Shown here in pieces: positions 18,139 to 26,364 of a stretch of 64,000 bases of DNA. Within the stretch, counting starts at the first letter, position 1; every line of letters begins with the position of its first letter. The stretch is from Limnohabitans sp. Rim11 (GTDB taxonomy: Bacteria; Pseudomonadota; Gammaproteobacteria; Burkholderiales; Burkholderiaceae_C). The notes under the pieces are model-generated. The model did no database searches and was not told where the DNA came from. It saw only the letters and a list, made by a program, of their open reading frames with translations. The DNA lies in NCBI RefSeq assembly GCF_001269365.1, contig NZ_CXOM01000001.1:90-64089 (forward strand), given 5' to 3'. Position numbers and translations under genes: made by a program.

Positions 18139-19337
18139 GTTGAAGCGCTTGACGCGGTTTGGGCGCTGTTGAACTTGTCGTGCAAAGCTTTTTCAATGAC
18201 CCAGAACCTGTCTTGCCCCCAGGCCGCTGTGTTTTCAAATTTGAATGAAGGAACACCCCAGAGGCCCATTGAAAACAAAGCCTGTCTGTTTTGCTCTGCA
18301 ATGGCACGCCAATGGGTGTCGTTGGATTTGCTTTTGAGAATGTCTTTGGCAGCAGTCCAATTCAAGCCTGCCCGTTCAACCATTATTTTGAGATGTTTGT
18401 CAGTGCCCGCGTCCAAGCCTTCGGCCCACACGCCCTGCATGAAGGACATCACATAGGCCTCTGCCGCATTGTGCATTTCGGCAAAGGGCATGAGGGCCAA
18501 GCCTCGTTCTGTGGGTTTGCCCAGCGGATCGTTCACGCAGCCAAACGGCACTCCCTGAACAAAGGCCTCGCGCGCGGCATCGAGGCTGATGTAACGGCGT
18601 TTTTCTGCAGGCACAGGCAAGCCACGCATGACCATGGGCAGAACATAACGCAAATTAACTTCAATGCCGGATTGGCGTGCCCAATGGAAAACTTTGGCCA
18701 CGGAGATGGCCGAGTAGGGGCTTCTGAGTGAAAAGAAAAAATCAATGCTGGTGCCTTCTGGCGCATTGGCAAAATCTTGGTATTGAATGGTGGGGAAAAG
18801 GGGGCCTTGATAGGTCGATTTGGACAAACCCAGCGTGTTCAATCTGTCTTCGAGATGGTGCAAACGATCTATGCCCCAGTACCATTCGCCTTCGTAATAA
18901 AGAGTAGCGCCTAAGTAGTGGCCCCATTTTTTTCGCAAAGCATTGGCGACTGCTGAAGCTTGCGGCTGTGCCGTTAAGGCCTGCGCATCGATTGGCTTGA
19001 AAGTCCAATCGATATTGAAATGGTCCGCCAAACGTTGAGCGTCTGTTTGGCTATAGGCATTGAGCAGTTCACGTTCTGGCACTGCCGAGTCCTCAGGGGG
19101 GCTCGTGATGTGTCTTTCAATGCACACATCGAAGCGCGATTGAAGTTGCGGCAAGACACAGTCTAGAAGTTGCGAATAAGGATCGTCTATTTGGTGAAAA
19201 AAGTGCAGGGTATGAGGACGACCTTGGGCCACACGTTTTTTTTCTGCGCTGACTCGTTGCTTAAGTAGACGAGCGCGAGATAAAAAAAGTTGGCTGATGA
19301 CAGGCATCAGCCAACTTTTAAGACTTCTTAGAGCCAT
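18135..19337 (-). CDS. Double DsbA/HCCA-isomerase-like protein
   Basis: A protein of up to 400 residues with two thioredoxin-fold DsbA-like halves. The first begins around HTLHFFHQIDDPYSQLLD (residue 41). The second begins around SIDFFFSLRSPYSAISVAK (residue 197), where the SPYS serine matches the glutathione-linked active site of 2-hydroxychromene-2-carboxylate isomerases. There is no CxxC, so it is unlikely to be a disulfide oxidoreductase. Isomerase or glutathione-transferase-like chemistry on an aromatic or polycyclic intermediate is inferred. The start is uncertain: the first 20 codons contain a perfect terminator-like hairpin and no ribosome site precedes the ATG. A GTG at 19232 just before the first domain is an alternative. 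Confidence 0.75.
   Translation of the reverse strand: MALRSLKSWLMPVISQLFLSRARLLKQRVSAEKKRVAQGRPHTLHFFHQIDDPYSQLLDCVLPQLQSRFDVCIERHITSPPEDSAVPERELLNAYSQTDAQRLADHFNIDWTFKPIDAQALTAQPQASAVANALRKKWGHYLGATLYYEGEWYWGIDRLHHLEDRLNTLGLSKSTYQGPLFPTIQYQDFANAPEGTSIDFFFSLRSPYSAISVAKVFHWARQSGIEVNLRYVLPMVMRGLPVPAEKRRYISLDAAREAFVQGVPFGCVNDPLGKPTERGLALMPFAEMHNAAEAYVMSFMQGVWAEGLDAGTDKHLKIMVERAGLNWTAAKDILKSKSNDTHWRAIAEQNRQALFSMGLWGVPSFKFENTAAWGQDRFWVIEKALHDKFNSAQTASSAST
19285..19319 (-). terminator. Terminator-like hairpin at the 5' end of the isomerase gene
   Basis: Read on the minus strand, a perfect 15-base stem (AAAAGTTGGCTGATG with its complement) closes a 5-base loop, and the second arm runs into seven consecutive Ts. 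This is a textbook intrinsic terminator for the upstream SphA-like gene, yet it lies inside the longest frame of the isomerase gene. It may end the SphA transcript, attenuate the operon, or show that the isomerase starts further downstream. Confidence 0.7.
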
Positions 19338-19387
19338 CGCAATAGACCAATGAAACTAAGAGGGTGGATTCAAAAAAAACTTAGTTC

Positions 19388-20560
19388 TTAAAAAGCCTTG
19401 ATCAAACGCAGCTGATAGCTTGTCACGTCAATGGCATTGCGCCCAGAGAAGTTGCGGTTGATTTGGAAATTAAGACCCATGTCTTGACCTGGAATCTTGT
19501 AGGAGACGAAGGGGCCACCACCCATGGTTTTGTAACGACCATTGATTGTTTTGGTGAGGTCTGCGCCTGAGTAGGAGTCATCCGTAATCTGCTGAGTAGA
19601 GAACAGATTAAAGCCAATGGCTGTATCGCCCATGACCTTCACCACAGCGCCTTCTGCATAGATGTAGTTGCCGCTTTTGTATTTAGAGTCTTTGTTCTCG
19701 GTGTTGAAACCGTAGGCAAATCTGCCGGCGATGGTGACGCCTGCATCCCAATCTTGGTGAGAGTAATTTGGATTCAGGTTGTAGGTGAAGGCAACACCAG
19801 GACGAACAGTGTAGAAGTTGCCGAAGCCAGGGTTGGCTTGCGTCAGAGCGTCTCTAGCGACGTCGTATTTGCCAGTCGGTACAAAAACGGAGACACCCGC
19901 TGCAACCTTGACGCGGTCAGTGTGTCGAACCCAAACAGCAGACAGTTCGGTATCGCCAATGCCAGCAGCATCGCCTGTAGCGGTAGCCGAAGCGGCTGCT
20001 GCGCCAGCTTTAACGGCGTTATTGATCATTGCCGCGTTAGCCGCTGGAACGACGTTCGGTGAGAACGTTGCGTCTGGATATGTCACCAGTAATGTACGGC
20101 TTTGTTTAACCAAGGGCACATTGGCTACAAAGGCAATTCTGCCATCGCCATAGGTGGTCTCCGTCAGGTATCCGCCAGCGATGTTGATTTGTGTTTGGTC
20201 TTGGGTCAGAGCGACTGAACCTGGCGCAACACTCGCTTGCACGTTAGCAAGTGGTGTACCGTTAAATCTAGGATCGACCAATCTGAGCGGGGTTGAATTA
20301 AGCGGTGAGGCCTTGGTTAAGCCGCCACCATCTGGGCCTTTGATGCCTTCAATGGTCAATTGTGTCAGGCTGACTGTTCCAAAAAATCCAGGTTTATCTG
20401 CAGGTGTTGCAATGTCACCACCAAAACTACCAACGGGTGATTGGCGCAACTTGTAGCTTTCTGCGGCGCTGGCATTGAAGCTGGCTGCGAGGGCGGCGAC
20501 CAAGGGTAGAGTTGTCATCACCAATGTTGAAAGTGGTTTTGAACGCTGAGATGTGAACAT
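19388..20560 (-). CDS. SphA-like outer-membrane protein (Phenol_MetA_deg type)
   Basis: A 390-residue predicted outer-membrane beta-barrel. The start is the ATG preceded by AAGGAGAC; upstream frame sequence is discarded. A signal peptide ends near ASFNASA (about residue 34). The remainder alternates polar and hydrophobic residues, with barrel-like strands such as YSHQDWDAGVTIAGRFAYGF and a terminal strand ending in phenylalanine (QLRLIKAF). The pattern fits the SphA/meta-pathway phenol degradation family, often encoded beside hydrocarbon or aromatic catabolism genes and thought to aid uptake. It is divergent from the TetR gene and may head the sulfatase operon, or be separated from it by the hairpin at 19285-19319. 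Confidence 0.72.
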   Translation of the reverse strand: MFTSQRSKPLSTLVMTTLPLVAALAASFNASAAESYKLRQSPVGSFGGDIATPADKPGFFGTVSLTQLTIEGIKGPDGGGLTKASPLNSTPLRLVDPRFNGTPLANVQASVAPGSVALTQDQTQINIAGGYLTETTYGDGRIAFVANVPLVKQSRTLLVTYPDATFSPNVVPAANAAMINNAVKAGAAAASATATGDAAGIGDTELSAVWVRHTDRVKVAAGVSVFVPTGKYDVARDALTQANPGFGNFYTVRPGVAFTYNLNPNYSHQDWDAGVTIAGRFAYGFNTENKDSKYKSGNYIYAEGAVVKVMGDTAIGFNLFSTQQITDDSYSGADLTKTINGRYKTMGGGPFVSYKIPGQDMGLNFQINRNFSGRNAIDVTSYQLRLIKAF

Positions 20561-20586
20561 GGTTGTCTCCTTATGGTTGGAATTCA

Positions 20587-20600
20587 GTACATCTGTGTAT
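20587..20600. promoter_or_regulatory. Candidate TetR operator between SphA-like gene and tetR
   Basis: GTACATCTGTGTAT contains inverted TACA/TGTA arms and matches ATACATCCATGTAT at 10439-10452 at 11 of 14 positions. It is 27 to 40 bases upstream of the SphA-like start and in the divergent region shared with the TetR gene, the usual place for autoregulation. Confidence 0.5.
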
Positions 20601-20707
20601 TGACGATTCACTCTATCACGGCAAAGATAGAATCGATTCAGGGTTTTCGCTAGAGATAGGGTAAGTCTGACGCCATTTATGATGCACCAAGACAGAACAC
20701 GCATTGA

Positions 20708-21331
20708 ATGAAAACTCAACAACAAGTCAAAACCAAGAAGGCTGAATTGCCTGAATCCAATCGTTTAACCAGAGACGATTGGCTGGATCAGGCCTTTTGG
20801 GCCGTGGTGGCTGGCGGCTTTGAAAACGTCAAGGTCCAGAGCATTGCCGAAAAGCTCAAAGTCACTCGCGGCAGCTTCTATTGGCACTTCTCCGACCATG
20901 CCGATCTGATGGCCAGTTTGTTGGCCCGATGGAAATTGCAGCAAATTTCCTTGGATCAGAAACTAGATTCACAACGTTCAGGCGATCCGGTCAAAGATTT
21001 AGAGGACGTGGTGGACGCTGCGTTTACGCAAGCTGGCGCCACACTTGAAAATTTACGCTTCGAGCAAGCACTGCGCTCTCTGAGTCATCAAAATGCCGAA
21101 GCAGCACACATGTTGGCGGAGATCGATGCCGAGCGGATGAAATTGTTTGAGTCCAAGTTCATGGCCATCGTGAAAGACACCAAAAAAGCCAGAGACTTGT
21201 CTGTGCTTCTTTATTTGGCCATTGTGGGCAGCTATCAAGCCTTGAGTCGCCCAGTCAATCCGCCCAACATCCGAATCTATCTGCAGACTTTGATTTCGAC
21301 TTACCTCGTGCAAAAAATGGCCACCAAGTAA
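20708..21331 (+). CDS. TetR-family transcriptional regulator
   Basis: A 207-residue repressor with an N-terminal helix-turn-helix: VQSIAEKLKVTRGSFYWHF at about residues 44-62 is the conserved TetR recognition segment. The C-terminal ligand domain has no recognisable specificity. Lysine-rich N-terminal residues precede the domain. The gene is divergent from the SphA-like channel and the sulfatase operon and converges with the DUF1254 gene. It is the only regulator in the 9.5-22.7 kb block, so control of that block is the natural inference. Related palindromes at three intergenic sites support this. Confidence 0.88.
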   Translation: MKTQQQVKTKKAELPESNRLTRDDWLDQAFWAVVAGGFENVKVQSIAEKLKVTRGSFYWHFSDHADLMASLLARWKLQQISLDQKLDSQRSGDPVKDLEDVVDAAFTQAGATLENLRFEQALRSLSHQNAEAAHMLAEIDAERMKLFESKFMAIVKDTKKARDLSVLLYLAIVGSYQALSRPVNPPNIRIYLQTLISTYLVQKMATK

Positions 21332-21346
21332 AGAACGGCTGAAGTC

Positions 21347-22726
21347 TTAATCTTCAAGTCGAACAACTTTGGGCATTTGCCATGTGCCACTCAAGGCAGC
21401 AGGCTTGGGCCAATAAAGGCGCGCGTTCAATGAAAAGTTCTGGTCTTTTTGGATGGGCAACCAATTAGACATTCGATGCGGTTCTTTCGGCGCACTGTCT
21501 TGTATCCAAATATCCAAAGAACCATCTGCATTGAAATGCAGTGGATCGCGATCACCCAACGCAAACCGATTAAGGGCATTGCGCACTAAAAAATCATCTT
21601 GGCCATAAGCGGTCAATGACCAGAAGGCATTCACGGGCGGTAATTGGTTTGCCGCAAAGTGAATCCGGTACTTGTGCTTGCCGTTCAGAGGTTGGCCTTG
21701 TTCATCTGACGCTGTGTTGGGATAGAGCGCATCCTCTGGCAAGTTGGCACCCAAGCCCACCATGGCTACGACTGCGCGTGTGTTGTAGTCTGTGCTGTAT
21801 TGGCCTAAGTTAAGGGGCGGCGTGCGCCATGTGCCATCTGTATTTTTGGCGCTAAGGGCGTTCTTGATTTTTTGATTGGCCAGCCACCGACCGATAGAAA
21901 AACTCAATTCATCCAGTCTTGAAAGTTGTACATCAGGTCCGGGTTGGAGGCCAGCATGGGCCAGCCGAGTTAAAAGGGGCGCATCTTCAGTTGCAGGCGG
22001 GTTGTCCACCATCAATTGAAAAAGTTTTTCAAAAAATGCGGCAGTGCTGAGGGCCTTCATTTGAGCAACTGGGGGTAGCCCTTGTGCTGAAAGTTTGCTC
22101 TTTTCTTGGCTTGCTGGTTCTTCAGCCGTTTGGTTGTGCTTAAAAGAGTAAAGCTTCAAGCCGTTTTGTAGGCGGTGCACAGTTTCAAAATCTGCTACGC
22201 CGTTGGTTTGCGTTCTGCCTATCAGCCAAACCATGTCGGTGGGAGACCGAAACAAAGTCATGTGGGCTGGTACGGTACCCTGCCAATTAGGGCCAACCAA
22301 TAAATAAATCGATTCATTGCCCTTTCGTGTTCGTGTGCCCGGCGTGGCAAACACATTGGTCCAAGCATCCATGAAAGGCATCAGCTCATAGCGCTCGGAC
22401 TGCACTGGCATTTCAAAGATCCAAGGACCCTGCTTCATGCTCAAGAAAGCCGTGGTGTAGAGGGTATCTACATTGGGTCTCACCACATCTTTGAAGCTGG
22501 CATCTGGAAATTGACGGACTCGGCGCAGCTGATTTTCGGGGCCGATGTGGGCGGCACTCTGAGCGCGAGTGATATCCATAATGACCAACGGATAGCCATA
22601 CACATAGGTCTCGGCGCCCAGTAAGATTTTGTCTTTGAGAGCATAAAGCGTCAACAATGCACACGCTAGGATTGCGCTGGAGACGATCCATGCTAGGCGC
22701 ATGAGTGGCCTGGTAGTTTGTGACAT
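21347..22726 (-). CDS. DUF1254/DUF1214 domain protein
   Basis: A 459-residue protein with an N-terminal membrane or signal segment (about 10-30) and a DUF1254 domain that starts at AETYVYGYPLVIMDITRAQ (about 38). RPNVDTLYTTAFLSM near 84 is the family hallmark. A C-terminal DUF1214 part follows (PVNAFWSLTAYGQDDFLVRN near 366 and WLPIQKDQNFSLNARLYWPK near 424). The biochemical role of the family is not established; members are often secreted and occur in catabolic neighbourhoods. It converges with tetR with a 15-base gap and is divergent from the FAD oxidoreductase gene, where a third operator-like motif lies. Confidence 0.82.
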   Translation of the reverse strand: MSQTTRPLMRLAWIVSSAILACALLTLYALKDKILLGAETYVYGYPLVIMDITRAQSAAHIGPENQLRRVRQFPDASFKDVVRPNVDTLYTTAFLSMKQGPWIFEMPVQSERYELMPFMDAWTNVFATPGTRTRKGNESIYLLVGPNWQGTVPAHMTLFRSPTDMVWLIGRTQTNGVADFETVHRLQNGLKLYSFKHNQTAEEPASQEKSKLSAQGLPPVAQMKALSTAAFFEKLFQLMVDNPPATEDAPLLTRLAHAGLQPGPDVQLSRLDELSFSIGRWLANQKIKNALSAKNTDGTWRTPPLNLGQYSTDYNTRAVVAMVGLGANLPEDALYPNTASDEQGQPLNGKHKYRIHFAANQLPPVNAFWSLTAYGQDDFLVRNALNRFALGDRDPLHFNADGSLDIWIQDSAPKEPHRMSNWLPIQKDQNFSLNARLYWPKPAALSGTWQMPKVVRLED

Positions 22727-22762
22727 TGGTATCCTTCAATGGCCAATCACTGGATCAGTTGT

Positions 22763-22776
22763 ATCTGTCCGTGTAT
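22763..22776. promoter_or_regulatory. Weaker third copy of the TetR-like motif
   Basis: ATCTGTCCGTGTAT agrees with ATACATCCATGTAT at 10 of 14 positions, the right half being best conserved. It lies 37 to 50 bases upstream of the DUF1254 start and about 40 bases before the FAD oxidoreductase start. The assignment rests on position and similarity only. Confidence 0.3.
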
Positions 22777-22814
22777 TCTTTGCACACAACAAATTCGACG
22801 AACTATATATCACC

Positions 22815-24095
22815 ATGAATTCATTGAATACCCGTCGTGAAGTGATTGTGCTCGGTGCCGGCATGGTGGGGGTGTCGTGTGCGTTGGCGCTTCAGGCCAA
22901 AGGCTGGCGCGTGACTTTGATCGACAAGCGTGGCCCTGGCGAAGAAACTTCATTTGGCAATGCCGGCGTTTTGTCTCGCAGTTCCCTGCTGCCCTTCAAC
23001 CGACCTGGTCTTTGGCGCGCACTGCCTCACATGTTGTTGAAGTCCAGCCCAGCCTTGCAACTGAGGGCCAGTGCCTTGATGCAATGGCCCTGGCTTTTTC
23101 AATTTCTGTGGCATGCGAAGGCGTCTTCATTTGAAGTGAGCACTGTGGCACTAGACGCCCTGATTCAATTGTCCATGGCAACCCATTCAACATGGATCCA
23201 TCAAGCGCAGGTAGAAAACTTATTGCATGACAAAGGTTGGCTGTGGCTTTATTCAAACCCAGAAGCTTTTGCAAGCAGCGCAGTGACACGGGGCATCTTG
23301 CAAGAGTTTTCTGTGAATATGGAAGTCTTGACCCCTCAGAGTTTGACTGATTTGGAACCACACATTGCGCCCAAGTTCAGTCATGCAGTGTGGATCAAAG
23401 ACGCCATGTCGGTCAGTAATCCGGGAGCGCTGGTGAAAGCGTATGCCCAGCAGTTCATTCGTGCAGGCGGTGAATTTCAAATGAATGCTGTGCTGGGTAT
23501 CACGCAACAGTCCGAAGGCTGGCAATGCCATACAGCTTCTGGCCATGTTCATGACACGCCCAACCTGGTGGTGGCCATGGGGCCTTGGTCTGACGCTCTG
23601 TTGGCCGCCAGTCATCTGCCCCAACCAAAGCGTGTCCCTCTGGGATTTGAGCGGGGATACCACCGCCATTTCAAGCCAGTCGAAGGCATCAAATTGGGAC
23701 GGCCTGTTTATGACACGTCGGGCGCTTATGTGTTGTCGCCCATGCAAAACGATCGGGGCGAAACAATGATGCGTTTAAGCACAGGCGTTGAGCTGGCTGC
23801 GCAACATGCCGCCTTCAACGCACAACAATTGGAAGATGCAGAAATCGCTGTACGCAAAGTATTTCCATTGAAAGAATCCATCGCTGGGTCCGATTGGTTA
23901 GGGGCCAGGCCCACCACCCCAGACAGCCGACCTGTCATTGGTGAAGTGCCTGGCTTTCTGGGACTTTGGCTGGCTTATGGCCATCAACACATTGGTTTTA
24001 GTACCGGTTCAGGAACGGGTGTGCTGCTGTCGGAGTTGATGTCTTGCGAGCCGACCAGCATTGACCCAAGGCCCTTTAGTCCGGCGCGCTTTTAA
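22815..24095 (+). CDS. FAD-dependent oxidoreductase, D-amino-acid dehydrogenase-like
   Basis: A 426-residue DAO-family flavoprotein. The dinucleotide motif VIVLGAGMVGVSCALAL lies at about 10-26, followed by DKRGPGEETSFGNAGVLS, typical of DadA-like enzymes. A C-terminal GARPTTPDSRPVIGEVPG and HQHIGFSTGSGTG block completes the FAD site. It probably deaminates a D-amino or secondary-amine substrate and passes electrons to the respiratory chain. The start at this ATG is preferred because upstream in-frame sequence does not belong to the fold. Its stop codon interlocks with that of the convergent ftsY (shared TTAA). No alanine racemase is nearby, so the substrate is open. Confidence 0.85.
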   Translation: MNSLNTRREVIVLGAGMVGVSCALALQAKGWRVTLIDKRGPGEETSFGNAGVLSRSSLLPFNRPGLWRALPHMLLKSSPALQLRASALMQWPWLFQFLWHAKASSFEVSTVALDALIQLSMATHSTWIHQAQVENLLHDKGWLWLYSNPEAFASSAVTRGILQEFSVNMEVLTPQSLTDLEPHIAPKFSHAVWIKDAMSVSNPGALVKAYAQQFIRAGGEFQMNAVLGITQQSEGWQCHTASGHVHDTPNLVVAMGPWSDALLAASHLPQPKRVPLGFERGYHRHFKPVEGIKLGRPVYDTSGAYVLSPMQNDRGETMMRLSTGVELAAQHAAFNAQQLEDAEIAVRKVFPLKESIAGSDWLGARPTTPDSRPVIGEVPGFLGLWLAYGHQHIGFSTGSGTGVLLSELMSCEPTSIDPRPFSPARF

Positions 24096-25108
24096 TTCAA
24101 CAGCGCCTGCGCAAACTCTCGTGCATCGAAAGTTTGCAAATCATCCAACTGCTCACCCACCCCAATGAAATAAACGGGAATGGGTTTTTCTCGGGCAATG
24201 GCGCAAAGCACGCCCCCTTTGGCGGTGCCATCGAGTTTGGTCACAATCAGACCCGTCAGGCCAAGCGCTTCATCAAATGCTTTAACTTGGGTCAGGGCGT
24301 TTTGGCCGGTGTTGCCATCGATGACCAACAGAACTTCGTGAGGCGAATGGGCATCCGCCTTTTGCACCACGCGTTTGATTTTTTTGAGTTCTTCCATCAA
24401 GTGAAGCTGGGTGGGCAAACGGCCCGCAGTGTCAACCAAGACCACATCGCGTCCGCGCGCTTTGCCAGCAGATACCGCATCAAAACTGACCGCGGCCGGA
24501 TCGCCACCTTCTTGGCTAATAATTTCGACGGTATTGCGTTGGGCCCAGACCGCCAACTGTTCACGCGCTGCAGCTCTGAAGGTGTCTGCCGCTGCAAGCA
24601 TGACGCTGGCGCCTTGCTCTGCCATGTGGTGCGTCAGTTTGCCGATGGAGGTTGTTTTACCTGCGCCATTGACGCCAGCCACCATGATGACCATAGGTTT
24701 TTGATCGCCAATTTGCAATTGTTTTTGCAAAGGCATCAGCAAGTCGGTCACGGCATCCGTGAGCAAAGCTTTGACGGCCATGGGTTCCGTGGCCTTGCTG
24801 GCTTTGACGCGCGCTTTTAGATCATTGAGTAAATGTTCGGTGGCCTTGACGCCTGTGTCCGCCATGAGCAGGGCGGTTTCCAGTTCTTCGTACAGCGCCT
24901 CGTCAATTTGAGTGCCGGTGAAGACAGCGGCCAAACTGCCACCCGTTTTTTTGAGTCCGGCTTTGAGTTTGCCAAACCAAGTTTGCCGATTGGATTCGGA
25001 CGGTGCGTCTGATTCTGTGGGCGGCTTTGCCCCTTCTGGGGTAGCATGCGCTTGATCGGCTGGCGGGTTCTTGGGTTTGGAGCGGAAGAAACTGAACATG
25101 AATGGCAT
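24092..25108 (-). CDS. ftsY: Signal recognition particle receptor FtsY
   Basis: The SRP receptor GTPase, 338 residues, which docks ribosome-SRP complexes at the inner membrane for co-translational insertion. A charged linker (about 10-45) precedes the N domain. G-domain motifs are GVNGAGKTTSIGK (about 145), DTAGRLPTQ (about 226) and TKLDGTAKGG (about 291). An internal ATG three codons in (MFSFFRSKPK) could be the true start. It is divergent from rsmD, the common arrangement in proteobacteria. Confidence 0.95.
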   Translation of the reverse strand: MPFMFSFFRSKPKNPPADQAHATPEGAKPPTESDAPSESNRQTWFGKLKAGLKKTGGSLAAVFTGTQIDEALYEELETALLMADTGVKATEHLLNDLKARVKASKATEPMAVKALLTDAVTDLLMPLQKQLQIGDQKPMVIMVAGVNGAGKTTSIGKLTHHMAEQGASVMLAAADTFRAAAREQLAVWAQRNTVEIISQEGGDPAAVSFDAVSAGKARGRDVVLVDTAGRLPTQLHLMEELKKIKRVVQKADAHSPHEVLLVIDGNTGQNALTQVKAFDEALGLTGLIVTKLDGTAKGGVLCAIAREKPIPVYFIGVGEQLDDLQTFDAREFAQALLN

Positions 25109-25191
25109 TGTACGGAGGTTCGTTCTGTGAAAAAACAGCTTTTTTTCATTTCATGAAATCAGTGGGCTGACAAGCAGTTAAGCTTCGCACC

Positions 25192-25818
25192 ATGCGCAAG
25201 AATCAAAGCCCTTCCAAACCTGCCAAGCCTGGCACCATCGCTGTTGTCAAAGGTTCTCCCTCGCACGAACTGAGAATCATTGGAGGCCAGTGGAAACGCT
25301 CCAAAATCAAAGTCATCGACAAACCAGGACTTCGACCCACCCCCGACCGTGTGCGCGAGACCCTGTTCAATTGGCTGGGCCAAGATTTAACGGGTTGGAA
25401 GTGTGTGGATGCTTTTGCTGGTACTGGCGCTCTGGGTTTTGAAGCTGCCTCCAGAGGCGCGCAGTCTGTGCAGATGTTTGAACAAGACGCCCAGCTGGTC
25501 AGTTTGTTGATGGACACCCAAAAACGGCTAGGGGCCCATGCCGTGCAAGTTCAAAAAGGCGATGCCATGATGGCCCTGCAACGCATTGCGCCGGGCAGCT
25601 TGGATGTGGTTTTTTTAGACCCGCCCTTTGAAGCCCTGTTTTTTGAAAAGGCACTGCAAGCTGCGGCCAATGCGGTTGCGCCGGAGGGCTGGGTCTATTT
25701 GGAAGCCCCTCAAAAGTGGCAAGACGAAGCCATTCAGGCCTGTGGCTTGGTATCCGTGAAGCACATGAAGGCGGGTGCCGTGCACGCGCATTTGCTGCAA
25801 CGGCCATCCGAGGGATAA
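25192..25818 (+). CDS. rsmD: 16S rRNA (guanine966-N2)-methyltransferase RsmD
   Basis: A 208-residue SAM-dependent methyltransferase that modifies G966 of 16S rRNA. RIIGGQWKRSKIKV and RPTPDRVRETLFNWL are the conserved N-terminal blocks. The SAM site is DAFAGTGALGFEAASRGA (about 73) and the catalytic motif is LDPPFE (about 141). It is divergent from ftsY and followed 26 bases later by coaD. Confidence 0.95.
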   Translation: MRKNQSPSKPAKPGTIAVVKGSPSHELRIIGGQWKRSKIKVIDKPGLRPTPDRVRETLFNWLGQDLTGWKCVDAFAGTGALGFEAASRGAQSVQMFEQDAQLVSLLMDTQKRLGAHAVQVQKGDAMMALQRIAPGSLDVVFLDPPFEALFFEKALQAAANAVAPEGWVYLEAPQKWQDEAIQACGLVSVKHMKAGAVHAHLLQRPSEG

Positions 25819-25844
25819 TCCCTTCAATTGATCAGGAGCCCCCT

Positions 25845-26330
25845 ATGAGCCGATCTGTCGTTGCTGTTTATTCTGGAACTTTTGACCCCATCACTTTGGG
25901 TCACGAAGATGTGGTGTACCGCGCTGCCCAAATGTTTGACAAGGTGGTGGTGGCGGTCGCTGCAGCCCATCACAAAAAAACCTTGTTCACCTTGGACGAG
26001 CGCTTGGCCTTGGCCCAAGAAGTGACCCAAGATTTTGGCAATGTGAGTGTGGTGCCGTTTTCAGGTTTGTTGTTCGACTTTGTGCACAGCCAAAATGCGC
26101 GCGTCATTGTGCGCGGTCTGCGCTCGGTCACAGACTACGACTACGAAACCCAAATGGCGGGCATGAACCGACACTTGGCACCCGAGGTGGACACCATCTT
26201 TTTGCACACCAGCGCCTCGGTGCAACACATCAGCAGCACCTTGGTTCGGGAAATCTCAACATTGGGTGGCAAAGTAGAAGGCTTGGTGTCGCCTGCGGTG
26301 TTGAAAGCCCTGCAGGCCAAACGAAGCTGA
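25845..26330 (+). CDS. coaD: Phosphopantetheine adenylyltransferase
   Basis: The fourth enzyme of coenzyme A synthesis, transferring AMP from ATP to 4'-phosphopantetheine. It is 161 residues, the normal CoaD length. The nucleotidyltransferase TxGH-type motif is YSGTFDPITLGHED (residues 8-21), RGLRSVTDYDYE lies near 91 and the closing ISSTLVREI near 129. The start follows AGGAG and begins directly at the fold; an upstream frame overlapping rsmD is discarded. It probably shares a transcript with rsmD. Confidence 0.96.
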   Translation: MSRSVVAVYSGTFDPITLGHEDVVYRAAQMFDKVVVAVAAAHHKKTLFTLDERLALAQEVTQDFGNVSVVPFSGLLFDFVHSQNARVIVRGLRSVTDYDYETQMAGMNRHLAPEVDTIFLHTSASVQHISSTLVREISTLGGKVEGLVSPAVLKALQAKRS

Positions 26331-26364
26331 ACTGGGCAGCGCTGGAATTTTAAATTTTGGGCTT

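Noticed and set aside
26331..26364. Terminator between coaD and recJ
   Set aside because: The gap is AT-rich with AAATTT symmetry but has no stable GC stem or clear T-tract, so I did not call it.
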